NCBI GenBank assembly: GCA_024516155.1
Contig: JAJJXM010000002.1
Span: 1,657,478 to 1,721,477 of the forward strand
Origin: Pyronema omphalodes
Lineage: Eukaryota > Ascomycota > Pezizomycetes > Pezizales > Pyronemataceae
Direction of reading: 5' to 3'
DNA: 64,000 nucleotides
In this document: piece by piece, positions 1 to 10,120 of the stretch
Numbering within the stretch: the first letter of the stretch is position 1
Layout of the letters: the number at the start of each line of letters is the position of its first letter
Notes under the pieces: model-generated
What the model was told of the DNA's origin: nothing
Database searches by the model: none
The model's input: the letters and a program-made list of their open reading frames with translations, nothing else
Program-made: the position numbers and the translations under genes

Positions 1-2449
1 CTCCGAATAGCCGCAGGAGATGAATGGAAAACTGCGTTCTGTACCAAGTACGGTCTATACGAGTATTTGGTGATGCCGTTTGGCTTGACAAATGCTCCAG
101 CTTCGTTTCAACGGTGGATGAACGAAGTCTTAAGTGATTACCTCGACATCTTTTGCATCGCCTATCTCGACGACATATTGATTTACTCGGATAACATGGA
201 GGAGCATCGGAAGCACGTCCGCATGGTCCTGGAGAGGTTACGGGACGTAGGACTCACCCTGAAACCCTCGAAATGTGAATTCCACACGAAAAAGACGGAA
301 TACCTGGGATACATCATCCCCCCCACAGGGTTGCAGATGGACCCCGGGAAAATTAGGGCGGTTAAGGAATGGAGGGAACCGGTAAATGTGAAGGGAGTCC
401 AAAGTTTCCTGGGGTTCGCCAATTTCTACCGTCGATTCATCCGGGATTTCAGCAAGATCACCACGCCATTGACACGATTGACGAAAAAACAGGTACCCTG
501 GGAATGGAACGATGAGACACAACGTGCCTTTGAGGAACTCAAAACGGCAATGATATCCCAACCGATCCTGCAACATTTCGACCCGGATCGGCCACTCACC
601 CTGGAAACAGACGCCTCAGACTATGCCATTGGGGCAGTCTGCTCACAACCCGACGACGCCAACGTACTGCACCCCCTTGCCTATTTTTCAAGAAAATTAA
701 AAGAAGCGGAGCTCAATTATGACATCCACGATAAGGAGCTCCTGGCAATAGTGGAAGCATTAGACAAATGGTCGACATACTGCAAATCGACAAAACACAG
801 TATCTGGATACTGTCAGACCATAAAAACCTAGAGTATTGGCAAACGAAGAGGGACCTCAACCTCCGACAGGCCCGATGGGCGGAACAACTGGCTAACTAT
901 GACTTCACGATCACGTATTGACCGGGGAAGTTGGCAGGAAACCTCGACATATTGTCCCGAGAGTCAGGAGACTCTGCCTGGGAAGGGGAGATGAAGCACC
1001 GGCAGAATCGAAGCCGAGTCGTCCTCCCCCAGGAAGTCTTTCATGTGAACGGGACACAATTGATAAGACTCACCCCGGACACCCCCCTCATCACCAAAAT
1101 TCGGAAGAAGACGGAGACCGATACAGAACTTCAGGAGGTAATCCGCAAACTTCAGGAAGGGATAACCCGAGACAATAGGGACCCCTTGGGGTGATGCGAG
1201 GAAAAAGATGGGTTACTCCTATACGAGGGATTGATATGGGTCCCTGATGACGACGACCTGAGGTTGCAAATTCTACGACAACGTCACGACTCCCAAGCCG
1301 CGGGGCATCCGGGAAGGGCAAGGACCTTGGAGTTGGTCAGCCGAAATTTTTATTGGCCACAACAACGACAGTATGTGACTCGATATGTCGACTACTGTGA
1401 TACCTGTAAACGTATCAAGCCCATTAAGCACGCCCCCTTCGGTCTCTTACGACCGTTACAGATTCCAGAAAGACCATGGGAATCCATCTCCATGGATTTT
1501 ATCACGGGTCTTCCGGAAGATGGGGGAATGAATGCGATATGGGTGATTGTGGACCGCTTGACGAAGGTGGCGCACTTCGTAGCATGTAAAGACACTATGG
1601 GGCCCAGGGCACTTGCGGACGGGTTTCTCACACATGTGGTACGGGCCCACGGACGACCCAGCAGCATCATCTCGGACCGGGGGTCCCTATTCACCTCTCA
1701 GTTCTGGAAGAGGGTTATGGAGGCTATGGGGACCTCGAGGAACCTGAGTACCGCGTTTCATCCAGAGGCCGACAGACAGACAGTGAGGGTCAATGCGATC
1801 CCCGAGCAATACCTCAGGGCGTATTGTAACTACCAACAGAACAATTGGAACCAACTCCTTCCTATGGCGGAGTTCTGCTACAACAACTCCCCCTCAGGAA
1901 CGACCAAGGTGTCCCCCTTCTTCGCAAATTACGGATATCATCCCCGTTTTACCCAACCGCTGCGTGAAGTTGCGGAAGGAAACCCCGAGGTCTCAAAATA
2001 TGTTGGCGCCCTCAACCGACTTCACGAGGATCAGAGGGCAGAGGTCCACTATGCCCAGACTGCTCATGCAGAACAGGCGAACCGGCATCGACACCCGGAT
2101 CCGGTCCTTCGAGTGGGAGATCGGGTCTGGCTGAAGAGGAAGAATGTGAAAACCACCCGACCCTCCAACAAGCTCAATTACAAGCTATTGGGCCCCTACA
2201 CCATCTTGTCTAAGGTAGGGTCGTGAGCTTATAAGCTGGACCTCCCCCCAAACGGAAAGATCCATCCAGTATTTCACATCTCCCTGCTAGAACCGTCTCA
2301 ACCTACTTCGACCACCATCCCAGGCCATATTCAGCCCCCTCCGCTACCGATTATCCTCGACGACGAGGAAGAGTGGGAAGTTGAGGAGATAGTGGACGCT
2401 CGACGCCACCGGGGACAGATCCAATATCGAGTCAAGTGGACTGGTTTCG
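1..2449 (+). pseudogene. Gypsy-A pol (RT-RNase H-integrase-partial chromodomain), broken by stops
   Basis: The frame starts in RT before the YLDD box (AYLDDILIYSD near 160-190). RNase H follows (ETDASDYAIGAV near 605), then the integrase zinc finger (HDSQAAGHPGR, CDTCKRIK) and catalytic core (SMDFITGLP, ISDRGSLF), and a chromodomain start (EEEWEVEEIVDARRHRGQIQYRVKW, near 2370-2445). TGA codons at 919, 1192 and 2224 interrupt one continuous frame with no frameshift. At 919 and 2224 the Gypsy-P residue is Arg, which fits CGA-to-TGA transitions. The chromodomain breaks off after KWTGF and runs directly, in the same frame, into the ORF3 Cys/His domain, which indicates a deletion relative to Gypsy-P. 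Confidence 0.9.
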
Positions 2450-3324
2450 CGCAAGCAATTGCGGCACGCATGAAAAAATCATGTAGCTGCGGGCAGCTAC
2501 ATGACCCCGAGTTAGAATGGGTGATCCGACACCGAAGGATGGACCCGCAAAAAGCCTGCAAGGCATGGCAGAAAGGAAAGAGACTCTGCAACGTGTGCAA
2601 ATTCCTGGTCAACAAAGACGGACACGACCAGAGATGCGGCATCAGGGGATGGAAACCCCCCACGGAGACCCAGGCAACGATTCCACCCTGCAAGGACGAG
2701 CCCGAGACAGGAAGGGAACCCCCCCTCCCTACGGAAAATCAGGAAAACGAACCACCCCGTCCCCGCGAACTGGAATCGGAGGACCGCACCATCCATATGG
2801 TCCGACACCAACTCCCAGTGATTATGATGACTGGAACCTCGGACCACGAGAAGGTGGCAATCAACCTGTCTATCTATCAGACAGCGGAGCCGGAACAGCA
2901 TCTGCCCACCGTCGACTGACGACCAACCAACGACCTGACATCCGCCCCTTGTTCGGATCCCCCGGAGCCCCCCGCCTCAGGGCACCAACAAGATCAAATA
3001 CCCCGGTTCTCCTTAGGGCACCAACAAGAACAAATAACGGCGCCCCCCTTAGGACACCAACAAGAGCAAATACCGCCTTATGTCCTCGCGGACATCACCC
3101 AGGATGTCGTACGTCGCCGACGTCGGGGAAGGCAGTATCAGGGACGGTCCCCCATCCGGAGGCCCGCCTTGGGGACTGCCTACGGCCTCGCCGGAGTCTC
3201 GGCCTGGAGGGGGGGGCTTATGTCACAACGCTTCCGTGACATGCTCCTGGCCTCCGCCGTTACCACCGCAGGGCTATGTGTGGTTGCCATCACCCTGGCA
3301 ACCTGCTACGCCATCATGAAGTGA
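2450..3324 (+). pseudogene. Gypsy-A ORF3: Cys/His domain, GHQQ repeats, Arg-rich segment, C-terminal membrane segment
   Basis: Homologous to ORF3 of Gypsy-P (59850-60788). It shares the motif C-x-C-x3-H-x18-C-x9-C-x2-C-x8-H-x3-C with identical spacing, including HDPELE, KACKAWQKGKR and FLVNKDGH. A single TGA at 2917-2919 interrupts the frame. Beyond it the same frame encodes three GHQQ[DE]QI repeats, an Arg-rich tract, GVSAWRG, and, starting at the LTR edge (3220), a hydrophobic segment (RDMLLASAVTTAGL...VVAITLATCYAIM) ending at TGA 3322-3324. I do not recognise the family. The ORF3 N-terminus and the pol C-terminus have been removed by the deletion that fused them. Confidence 0.75.
2980..3072 (+). 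repeat. 36-bp coding repeat in Gypsy-A ORF3
   Basis: Three copies begin at 2980, 3016 and 3052 with an exact 36-bp period. Each encodes GHQQ[DE]QI followed by a proline-rich or spacer stretch. The repeat is absent from the corresponding part of Gypsy-P ORF3, so the middle of this protein is length-variable. Confidence 0.85.
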
Positions 3325-3410
3325 TAAGGATAGGGTTAGGGCAAGGGGCTGGGCCCCTTGCCGGGGATTTTCATATGTTAGGAGTTATTTATTATTTGAA
3401 TTTATTTTAG

Positions 3411-3720
3411 GTATCACGGCGGCTAGGAAAATGTTGGAATCTTTTACTTATCTCTTATGTGGTTGGAGTTACGGCGGTTAGCCAGGTAGTTATCTCTTTT
3501 GGTATGTACTCTTTCTTTATTATTTGGAATCACGGCGGTTAGCCAGGAAGTTATCTCTTTTGGTATGTACTCTTTGTTTATTATTATTTGGAATTACGGC
3601 TGTTAGCAAGGTAGTTATCTCTTGGTATGTATTGTTCCCTTGTTTTCTTATTTGGAATTACGGCGGTTGGCAATGGTGGGGGATGTTGGTCATGTATGTA
3701 GTTATCACGGCGGTTAGCAT
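3411..3720 (+). repeat. Degenerate tandem repeat of about 50-65 bp inside the Gypsy-A LTR
   Basis: Six units carry a core close to GGAATTACGGCGGTTAGC, starting near 3411, 3462, 3522, 3587, 3651 and 3699. Several are followed by AGTTATCTCTTTTGGTATGT. The array lies in the U3-like part of the LTR, upstream of the TATA box, a position compatible with enhancer-type repeats. That role is inference. Confidence 0.8.
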
Positions 3721-3724
3721 TGAG

Positions 3725-3750
3725 AGCATTCTCCGCAGGCGGAGAATGCT
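3725..3750. other. Near-perfect 26-bp inverted repeat in the Gypsy-A LTR
   Basis: AGCATTCTCCGC and GCGGAGAATGCT are perfect 12-bp inverted arms separated by AG. It lies between the tandem repeats and the TATA box, and could be a dimer-binding site or a hairpin. Confidence 0.8.
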
Positions 3751-3775
3751 GAGTCACGAGTCATGAAGGAGCAAG

Positions 3776-3822
3776 TATAAGAGGAGGAAATTTGTATGTA
3801 GTTTATTTCTTCACGCAATCAA
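3776..3822 (+). promoter_or_regulatory. Gypsy-A LTR TATA box and putative self-primer motif
   Basis: TATAAG at 3776-3781 is followed 37 nt later (first base to first base) by ACGCAATCAA at 3813-3822. The same 10-mer sits 35 nt after the TATA box of Gypsy-P, where it is the exact complement of the presumed primer-binding site. Its survival in an otherwise diverged LTR argues that it marks the RNA 5' end used for self-priming. Confidence 0.6.
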
Positions 3823-4018
3823 GTTTCTATTTACTACAATCCTATCTACAAAAAGTTCCCTTGTGATATCCCCATCTCTCCGAAACTCACCTGTGATTTC
3901 CCAGCCAAACCCTTGCCCATTCCCAACTTACCAGCCTTACCTAACCCGTCGCCGCCCTCCTCGCCGCCAAAACCTCCGCGCTGCCTGTCGTCAGTAACCG
4001 TGGATACGGATTCTGATA

Positions 4019-4825
4019 CTCGGTTCGTGGTACCGGTCCTCTGTTGGCCGGTGAGGTGGGTTCGGTGTTCTGGTCGCTTCCCCTTGGCTTTCTCTTGCCA
4101 GGAGGGTTGCGAACAGCGTCCAGGACATCCTGAATGTCATGTTGGACGACGGACAGTTGCATAGTCATCTCTTCCATTGCTGAGGAAGAGGCCGTGAGGT
4201 TCGGTGAGGGGGGCCCCGAAATGACTTGTTGCTTCTCGTCGATTTTTTTCGTCAGAGCGTCCACAGCAGCCTGGAGAGCTGCTGTTTCAGCCTGTGTAGA
4301 GTTGTACGCTGCGCCCAGCTTCGTGTTCTCGTCGAGCAGAATGTTGAATTTCGACATCATGATGTCGAATCTGTGGCGCATCGCATTGTTGTTGTTGCGT
4401 ATGGATTCATCGAGGGTATTGAAGCGCCGCTGTCTGTCCTGATGGATCTGTTGAATCCCCAGTAAGCTGGCTCCAGTGACTTCGGGGTAGCTGTCAGCAA
4501 ACAGTTGGTCGAGGGTGGCATAGTTGTCATCAACCAAGGCTGCCCGAGTAATCGCAGATACAACACTGCGACGGTAGTTACTGAACCGGCTTTGTTCAGT
4601 TGTTGCCTGTTGCTGCTGTGTTGAAGCCGAAGGAACTGGTGATCCTGCCAAGACCACGCTCTGGAAGGGCTTTCCAGCGGAGTTTCCATCAACTTCATCA
4701 ACTTTTCCATCTCTTCCATCAAAAGTAGGAGTAGATCAATCATGAGGAAGGTCGGCTAGAACATTGTACGCGTTTTCGGACCGTTGCGATCGTTGGGCGT
4801 TGTTCTGTCGTTGTTTTGGCGACAT
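4019..4825 (-). pseudogene. LINE-B ORF1, N-terminal part, with nonsense mutation
   Basis: Translation from ATG 4825 (MSPKQRQNN) aligns with LINE-N ORF1. A TGA replaces a glycine codon after ADLPHD near 4737, then the same frame continues (STPTFD...). The body contains a predicted coiled-coil (LGIQQIHQDRQRRFNTLDES..., ALTKKIDEKQQVI) and a basic KRKPRGSD segment. It is cut at 4019 by the Gypsy-A LTR, just after TEPTSPAN. The family role would be a nucleic-acid-binding ORF1 chaperone. No zinc knuckle is reached in this fragment. Confidence 0.8.
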
Positions 4826-5024
4826 TTCGTGATGTGGGGTAAGCCAAAACTCGTGAAAACTCTGATTTTGCGACAAAAGTCAACAAAACAACGTAGAAGT
4901 CCCTGAAAATTCAGTGAATAACGTAACAGAGTGCTGCGAATCCGATTCCGGTGAGAAAACCGGGGGTTTCCGTGCTCGTTGTTGAGAATGCAGGGGGGGG
5001 GGGGTCGCTGTTGTCGTGTGGTGT
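4019..5024 (-). mobile_element. LINE-B: 5' part of a LINE, cut by Gypsy-A
   Basis: Minus-strand LINE whose 5' end lies near 5024 (a few bases uncertain). It starts with a leader containing a run of 12 C (plus-strand G run 4992-5003) and then TGCATTCTCAACAACG. LINE-N (51164 downward) has the same leader and the same ORF1 start, so B and N are close relatives. It is inserted in LINE-C ORF1. Its 3' half would lie left of Gypsy-A, outside the window. Confidence 0.85.
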
Positions 5025-5461
5025 GTCTGTTCGGCAGGTGCTTTTCCAGTGGTCTTGATGTTGGCGGGCTGGAGTTTACGGATTTGGTTGGTGAGTTCGG
5101 CGACGTGGCGTTCAAGCTGGGTGATGCGGTTGGCGCTGGCGTTTTGAGCGTTGGCAAACGCATTTTCCATGCGGTCGAAGCGGGCAAGGATTGGGTTCAG
5201 GAAGGTGGAGCTGGTAGTGTCGAACATGGTCGGGCGGTTGGTATCGTCCGGGGCAGTGTTGTTGAGGGGCGTGCGAGGGGAGCTAGTGCCGGTAGCCAGA
5301 ATGCGTTGGGGTGCCGGGGTTCCAAGGCGAGAAGGAGTAGGGGGGAAAAAGTCAGACTGAGGGGGTTGAGTGAGGGAGGCAGCAGGGGCAGCAGAGGTGG
5401 CGCGTTGCTGCTGCTATTGTTGTTGCTCGGAAAATAAAATGGGGAGACTTTGCTGGGACAT
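5025..5461 (-). pseudogene. LINE-C ORF1 N-terminal fragment
   Basis: ATG at 5461 gives MSQQSLPILFSEQQQ and then a TAG where LINE-M has a glutamine tract (CAG to TAG). The frame afterwards carries the coiled-coil seen in LINE-M ORF1 (ARFDRMENAFANAQNASANRI and TQLERHVAELTNQIRKLQ), then joins LINE-B after GKAPAEQ. It encodes no complete domain. Confidence 0.8.
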
Positions 5462-5530
5462 TGTATTCCCAAGCAAAGGAGAAAGTGAAAGGGTAAAAGC
5501 AATAGAGGAGGCTGTGCAACCTCAGACCGA
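5025..5530 (-). mobile_element. LINE-C: 5' fragment of an M-type LINE, inserted in a D-family LTR
   Basis: The leader (5462-5530) and ORF1 start match LINE-M (39039 downward) closely, both beginning TCGGTC..GGTTGCACAGCCTCC on the minus strand. The element was cut by LINE-B near 5024. Its 5' end abuts GAAGTAAACTAATC of the D' LTR (5531-5544), the same LTR position that borders LINE-M and LINE-G. LINE-C therefore counts as a separate occurrence of the same target choice. Confidence 0.85.
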
Positions 5531-5594
5531 GAAGTAAACTAATCGATCACAGGCCGAATGAACTTAAGGGTCGCTCTCGAGGTAACTGGTGTGG
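5531..5594 (-). repeat. D' LTR fragment, left part
   Basis: 64 bp of D-family LTR (GAAGTAAACTAATCGATCACAGG, then GAACTTAAGGGTC), orientation as in D1. Its last 13 bp, GTAACTGGTGTGG (5582-5594), are the target duplication flanking LINE-E. The LTR continues at 12352 on the other side of LINE-E. Confidence 0.85.
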
Positions 5595-6363
5595 TTATTT
5601 ATTTATTTATTTATTTATTCATACACGCATCCAACCGTAAGGTTATGGCGGAATCTACAAATTAAATACAATGTTGAGAACCTGGGGGTGATGCCAGGTC
5701 CCTCCTGGGTAAGCCCCAGAGCTGTCTATGTGGGTGGGAGTGTAGTCTCTCAAGTCTCGCCGTGCAGTTTATCATCTAGGGTCGTCAGATCCAAGGAGCA
5801 CTGTGCGCTCGGAGGCCACCTCGCCGGGTCGATCCCCCATTTCCTCCACCCTTCCCCTCCCAATTTTTAAACCATTTTTCCGCCTTTATTTCCTCCACAA
5901 AGCAAAAACCGAACAAAAGAAAGAGTAACTCCTCCGGGCCACCGCCCTCTCGCCTCCCCTCTTTCCCCTCTCTCCGTCCGCGTCCTCAACTCCTCTGCTC
6001 TCCCCCTCTCATCCCTCTCCGCTGCTCCCTCCCGTTCGCGCCTCTTCTCCTTCTCTACCTCCGCGCATCATCACCTCTCACTCGTCACCGTCCCCGATCT
6101 CCTTTCCCGCGCACCTTTCATCTTCGCCTCCCCGCCCATCTCACGTTCCCCTTGACCTCCCCCAAAGAAACAAAAGAAAACAGGAAAAGTAACCCCTCCT
6201 CGTCCCCCCGTTGCTCCTCCTGCCCCCTTTGCCTCGCTCCTCATCCCCTGTGTCTCCTCCCTCTCGCCTGCCCTTCCTCCCGTCGTCGTTCCCATTATTT
6301 TATTTTGATTTTATTTATAAAGTTTTTTTTTTTTTTTTTTTTTTTCTCTTTTTTTCTTTTTCG
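5595..6363 (-). other. LINE-E 3' untranslated region and tail
   Basis: From the tail inward on the plus strand: ATTT repeats (5595-5619), TTCATACACGCATCC, hairpin AACC-GTAA-GGTT (5633-5644), a block conserved in LINE-F and -L (CCTGGGGGTGATGCCAGG region), then about 430 bp that is strongly C/T-rich on the plus strand (5860-6290) and a T run (about 6322-6345). The transcript is therefore purine-rich here. The conserved terminal hairpin plus short repeats is a plausible RT recognition element. Confidence 0.75.
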
Positions 6364-9300
6364 TTAGTTATCCTGGGTTTCCGCGTGCTTGTCCGTTAGG
6401 TCCACCAGCGTCCCCCAGCCAGTCGTCAGTGTACGAGGGGTGTCCTCGTCTGCGGGGTGAGTACTCAACTTCGCGTGTGCCCATTCGGCGGTCGCCACCT
6501 TGGTGTCCAAGATCATGGTGGACAGAGCTTTCGTGCCGGCGGTCGTATACAAGATCGTGGGGAGAGTCAATTGGCGTCGTCGGGGGATGTGCAGTGTGTG
6601 GCGCAGTTCAGTCCGCTCTCCATTAAAGTTTGGGCATGAAAGGATTAGGTGTTTAGGGGTTTGTGGGGGGTGTAGTGGGCAATGGCAGGAGCGGGAAGGG
6701 TATTTAACGGTGGGTGGGTGTGCGAGGCAGTCCAAAAAATAGCCATGGCCTGTGCGGAGTCCCAGTATGGCCGTCGACATCTTTCGCGGGACGGTAGTGT
6801 ATGCGTTATCGAGTCTTTTGCGGTGGTGGGCGTCGTACGTCTTGGGTTTTGGTGATGAAGAGTACCAGTCCACCCAGTCGGTAACATACTGCTCTTGTAC
6901 CTGGCGTCTAATCCATGAGAGGGAAATTGGGGGTGGCGCGGTGGGGTTAAGGGAGGTAGCTGTTTTTGCCAGGAGATCGGCTGTGTCGGTCCCGGGGATG
7001 TCTGTGTGGCCGGGGACCCAATGTAGAGTTACGGACGATCCGGAGCGGCGAAGAGCGGACAACGTCGTGAGGATCGAGAGGGCCAGTTCTTGGCCGGGAC
7101 CGTAGGAGGAGCGGGAGGCCCGGAGGATGGCTGCTTGATTGTCTGTAAATATGTGTATTTTGCGGCGGGTGTGTCTGTTGAGGGTGATGGTTTTTTGGCA
7201 GGTCGTAAGGCAGTCGTGTATCGCTCTAAGCTCAGCGTCAAATATTTCGGTTGTATCGCCCATTGGGATAAGCTCTTCCACTCGGCGAGGTAGGCCGTCG
7301 GTGATGCAATATCCCGCTCCGGTTCTTCCGTTTAGTTGCGAACCGTCAGTGTATGCGATAATGTTGCGGGGGTCTGCGCGGAGGGTCTGGAGCAGTGTGG
7401 TGTGTGCTGTAGCTGCCTCTGGCTTCGGGAGGGAGGTGATGTTGATTTTGAGGCGGGGGCGTTCCCATGGGGCGGGATTGGGTTGCGATGTGTTTTCAAA
7501 GCTGCTTCGTTGTGTAGGGCTACCATTGGTGTCGAGGCGAAAGCGTTCAGAATTTGGCGGATGGCAGAGTTTTGTTGCGTTTGTAGTAAATTGGCGAGGC
7601 TCTTTTGCCCCGTCCACCAGATCTCGGAACCAAAGTCGGACGTAGATAGCACACACGCTATGTAAAGTGTTTTCGTCGCAGACGGGGACAAACCTGTTTA
7701 GTGACGTACAAGGCTTCGGAGGGCGTTGAGGGACCTAGCGGCGGCCGTCAGTCTTGTTTTTACATGATATGAGAAGGAGAGTTTTCTGTCAAAATATATG
7801 CCAATCCACCGAACCACGTCCGTCCGTCCTGCTTTCGCCCCTGGGGCAATGATGGTTCCGTTTGGTAAGCGTACGTTTATGGCGTCGGTGAGTGTGTCTG
7901 TGCGGGAACGGTGAAAGTGCAGCAGCTCCGATTTCCAATCGTCGAATGCCACAGCATTTGCTCGGGCCCAGTCGAAGGCGGTGCGAGCCGCGACTTCCAG
8001 TTCGCGGGCATTCTCTTCTGTGGTACGCCCGTGTGCAACGAGAGCTACGTCGTCCATGTAGCTCGGGGTCCATAACGTGGGGTGAGTCGTTTGTAATTTG
8101 TCGAATAGAGGGCGCAGGTAGATGAGGAAGAGAATGGGGGACGCCGGGGAGCCTTGGGGGATGGCCGTCCTAATAGGTCGCTGTATGTCTGTTCGTCCGT
8201 CGAATGATAGGGCTGTTGTTCTGTCGCTTAGGAAAGTCGAACACCAGGAGACAACTGTAGTTGGGCAGCCCAGTGTACGCATTGTCGTGAGGAGGCGCGC
8301 GGAGGAGACATTGTCGAAGGCTCCTCGCACATCTAGAAATAGCGCGGAGGCCACCATGCGGCGCCCCGCATTCGCTTCGACCTCGTGCGTTAGGGCCATT
8401 GAAGCGTCGATAGCCGAGCGTTTAGGGCGCCCGCCTATCTGGTCTGCATGCGATATGTTGTGTGACTCCGCCATAAGGCTGAGCCGGGTCGCCATAAGTT
8501 TTTCCAAGATTTTTCCCATGCAGTTCAGCAACGCGATGGGTCGATAGGCCTTAACTGCGCTATAGTCAGGTTTATTCGGTTTCGGGATAACCACCGTCGT
8601 TGCTTCACGCCAGCACCTCGGGTGGTATCCATTGTCACCCAGCCTTGCATACAGCGCGTCGAATACCTTGGGGATTGCATGGTAGGCTCTCCTTAGGCAT
8701 GCGAACGTTATCATGTCGGGACCGGGGGCATGCTTGGGGGAGGAGGAGTAAATAGCGTGGCGTATTTCTTCGGGGGTGAATGTGTGCCAGGGGATAATGG
8801 GGTGTGTGGGGGGGATTTGAGTCGGAGGGGCAGCGGGGGGGGGGGTGGGAAAAGGGCCTGAAAGGCGTTTACTTTGCCTTCGACATCAACGTGTACCTTG
8901 TCTACTCCACCTACCTGGGTCTTTATTGGGGGGGTCAGTTGGGCGCGGCGGGGGTTTGTGTATCTGAAGGCGGCCCACACATCAGGGCCCTCTGCGGCGG
9001 CCAGGTATTCTTTCCACAATGAGTCCTTTGCGTGTTGTACTCTGCGGTAATGGGTGTTTCGGAGGCGCTTGTACTCTGCATGATGGGCCGGGAGGCGAGT
9101 TGATTTCCACCTCTTTCTTGCGCTCTGCATGTTCGGTCGAGTCGTGCGTAGTTCCTCCGTCCACCACTCTTCGAGCGAGGAGTTGGTGTGAGGGTGGGTG
9201 TCGCCTTTTGGGCAGCCGCTTGAATGGAGTCACGAATGAGGGCGGCCCATTCGTCCAGGTTACTTGCGGACGGGTTTGCGCCGAGGTGTGTCCAGTACAG

Positions 9301-10120
9301 GTGGCTGGCCTCGGCGAGGGTTTGTAGCTCCCTGGTAAAAGTCTCCCAGTCCGTTTTTTGCCAGTTGAGTCGTGGGGCGGTGGGGGTGGCGGTGTTATGG
9401 TCTGGGTGGAGGGAGCTTAGTTGAAAGCGGATGACCTCGTGGTCTGAACCTGTAGCTAGGTCGTCGTCGACTGCCCAGTTTGTGAGTTCCCTTGTCATCG
9501 CGGGGGATGTCAGGGTCAGGTCCAGAACCGAAGAGCCAGAGCCGTCTTTGTACTGGTGGGTCAGGACGTCGGGGACGTTCGCCAGATTCCAGTGGTGTGT
9601 TTCGATTAGTTCCGCGAGAGCTTCAGCTCGGGCTCTCCTGCGAGTGTTGGAATCCCACAACGGATGGTGTGCGTTGAGTCACCCGTGATGACACATCGGC
9701 GAGTGAGGACGAGGGGGGTGAGGGCTCGTGGCAGGGTGTATAGTTTGGAGATTGGGTCACGTTCATTATATATATGTGAAGTAAATAGAAGGGGGGTATT
9801 AGGGGTGTGTGGACCTCGAGGACGTGTAGGTCCGGGTCTTCGCGGACATCTGGTCGAGGAGTGACGCTGATGTGGGGGTTCAAACGAGAGACGTAAGCGG
9901 CGGTCCGGTTGACTTTGTGGTAGCCGCGGGGGGGAAGCAAAAGAATGAAGTTGGGGTGAGTTATAGCAAATTTGGGGTCCTTGACGTTTACCTCTTGGAG
10001 AAGAATGATGTCGGTGGAAGCGCTTGCTGTGTTTAGCAGCGTCGTGAGGGCGGTGGTGCTGCGATTCGTGTTGTGAAACACGATGCGGAGGGTCGCCGCT
10101 GATGGATGTTGTCTATTCAT
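6364..10120 (-). pseudogene. LINE-E ORF2: APE endonuclease, RT, RNase H (frameshifted)
   Basis: Endonuclease starts at ATG 10120 (MNRQHPSAAT, LLQEVNVKD, then ATGSDHEVIRF in a second frame near 9440). RT motifs include TVVIPKPNKPDYS, RPIALLNCMGK, LDVRGAFDNVSS, IPQGSPASP and the catalytic SYMDD near 8050. After a stop near 7698 the frame resumes with ACVLSTSDFGSEIWW. RNase H has YTDGSQ, FDAELRAI, TDNQAAI and WVPGHTDIPGTD (catalytic D-E-D-D pattern). A C-terminal Cys/His stretch (CHCPLHPPQTPKHLILSCP) follows. Open blocks of 8935-9660, 7698-8714 and 6364-7656 sit in different frames, so no full-length protein can be made. Confidence 0.9.

Larger units (their letters stand above)
1..4018 (+). mobile_element. 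Gypsy-A: 5'-truncated, degenerate Ty3/Gypsy retrotransposon
   Basis: Only the 3' two thirds is inside the window: RT, RNase H, integrase, part of a chromodomain, an ORF3 and the 3' LTR. Protein similarity to Gypsy-P (53659-61426) is high throughout, so both are members of one family. In-frame stops at 919, 1192, 2224 and 2917 make it inactive. It lies on the plus strand and ends inside LINE-B, whose ORF1 is cut at 4019. The 5' LTR and one target-duplication copy lie left of the window, so the insertion cannot be verified by TSD. Confidence 0.9.
3221..4018 (+). repeat. 3' LTR of Gypsy-A
   Basis: Begins TGTCACAACG directly after a G-rich polypurine tract (about 3208-3217) and ends near CTGATA at 4018. 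Gypsy-P LTRs begin TGTCACGAAC and end CTGACA. Length is about 798 bp against 745 bp for Gypsy-P. Most of the two LTRs is too diverged to align by eye. The exceptions are the ORF3-coding start and a TATA box plus 10-nt self-primer motif (3776-3822). The last base pair before LINE-B is inferred from the Gypsy-P LTR end. Confidence 0.8.

Noticed and set aside
3326..3345. TAGGGTTAGGG in the Gypsy-A LTR and TTAGGG hexamers in the Gypsy-P LTRs resemble telomere repeats.
   Set aside because: Only one or two units, inside LTRs and shared by both LTR copies; no array.
6322..6345. T run as a possible processed-pseudogene poly(A) tail on the minus strand.
   Set aside because: Lies inside the LINE-E 3' UTR about 700 bp before the real tail, and LINE-L has a comparable T-rich stretch.
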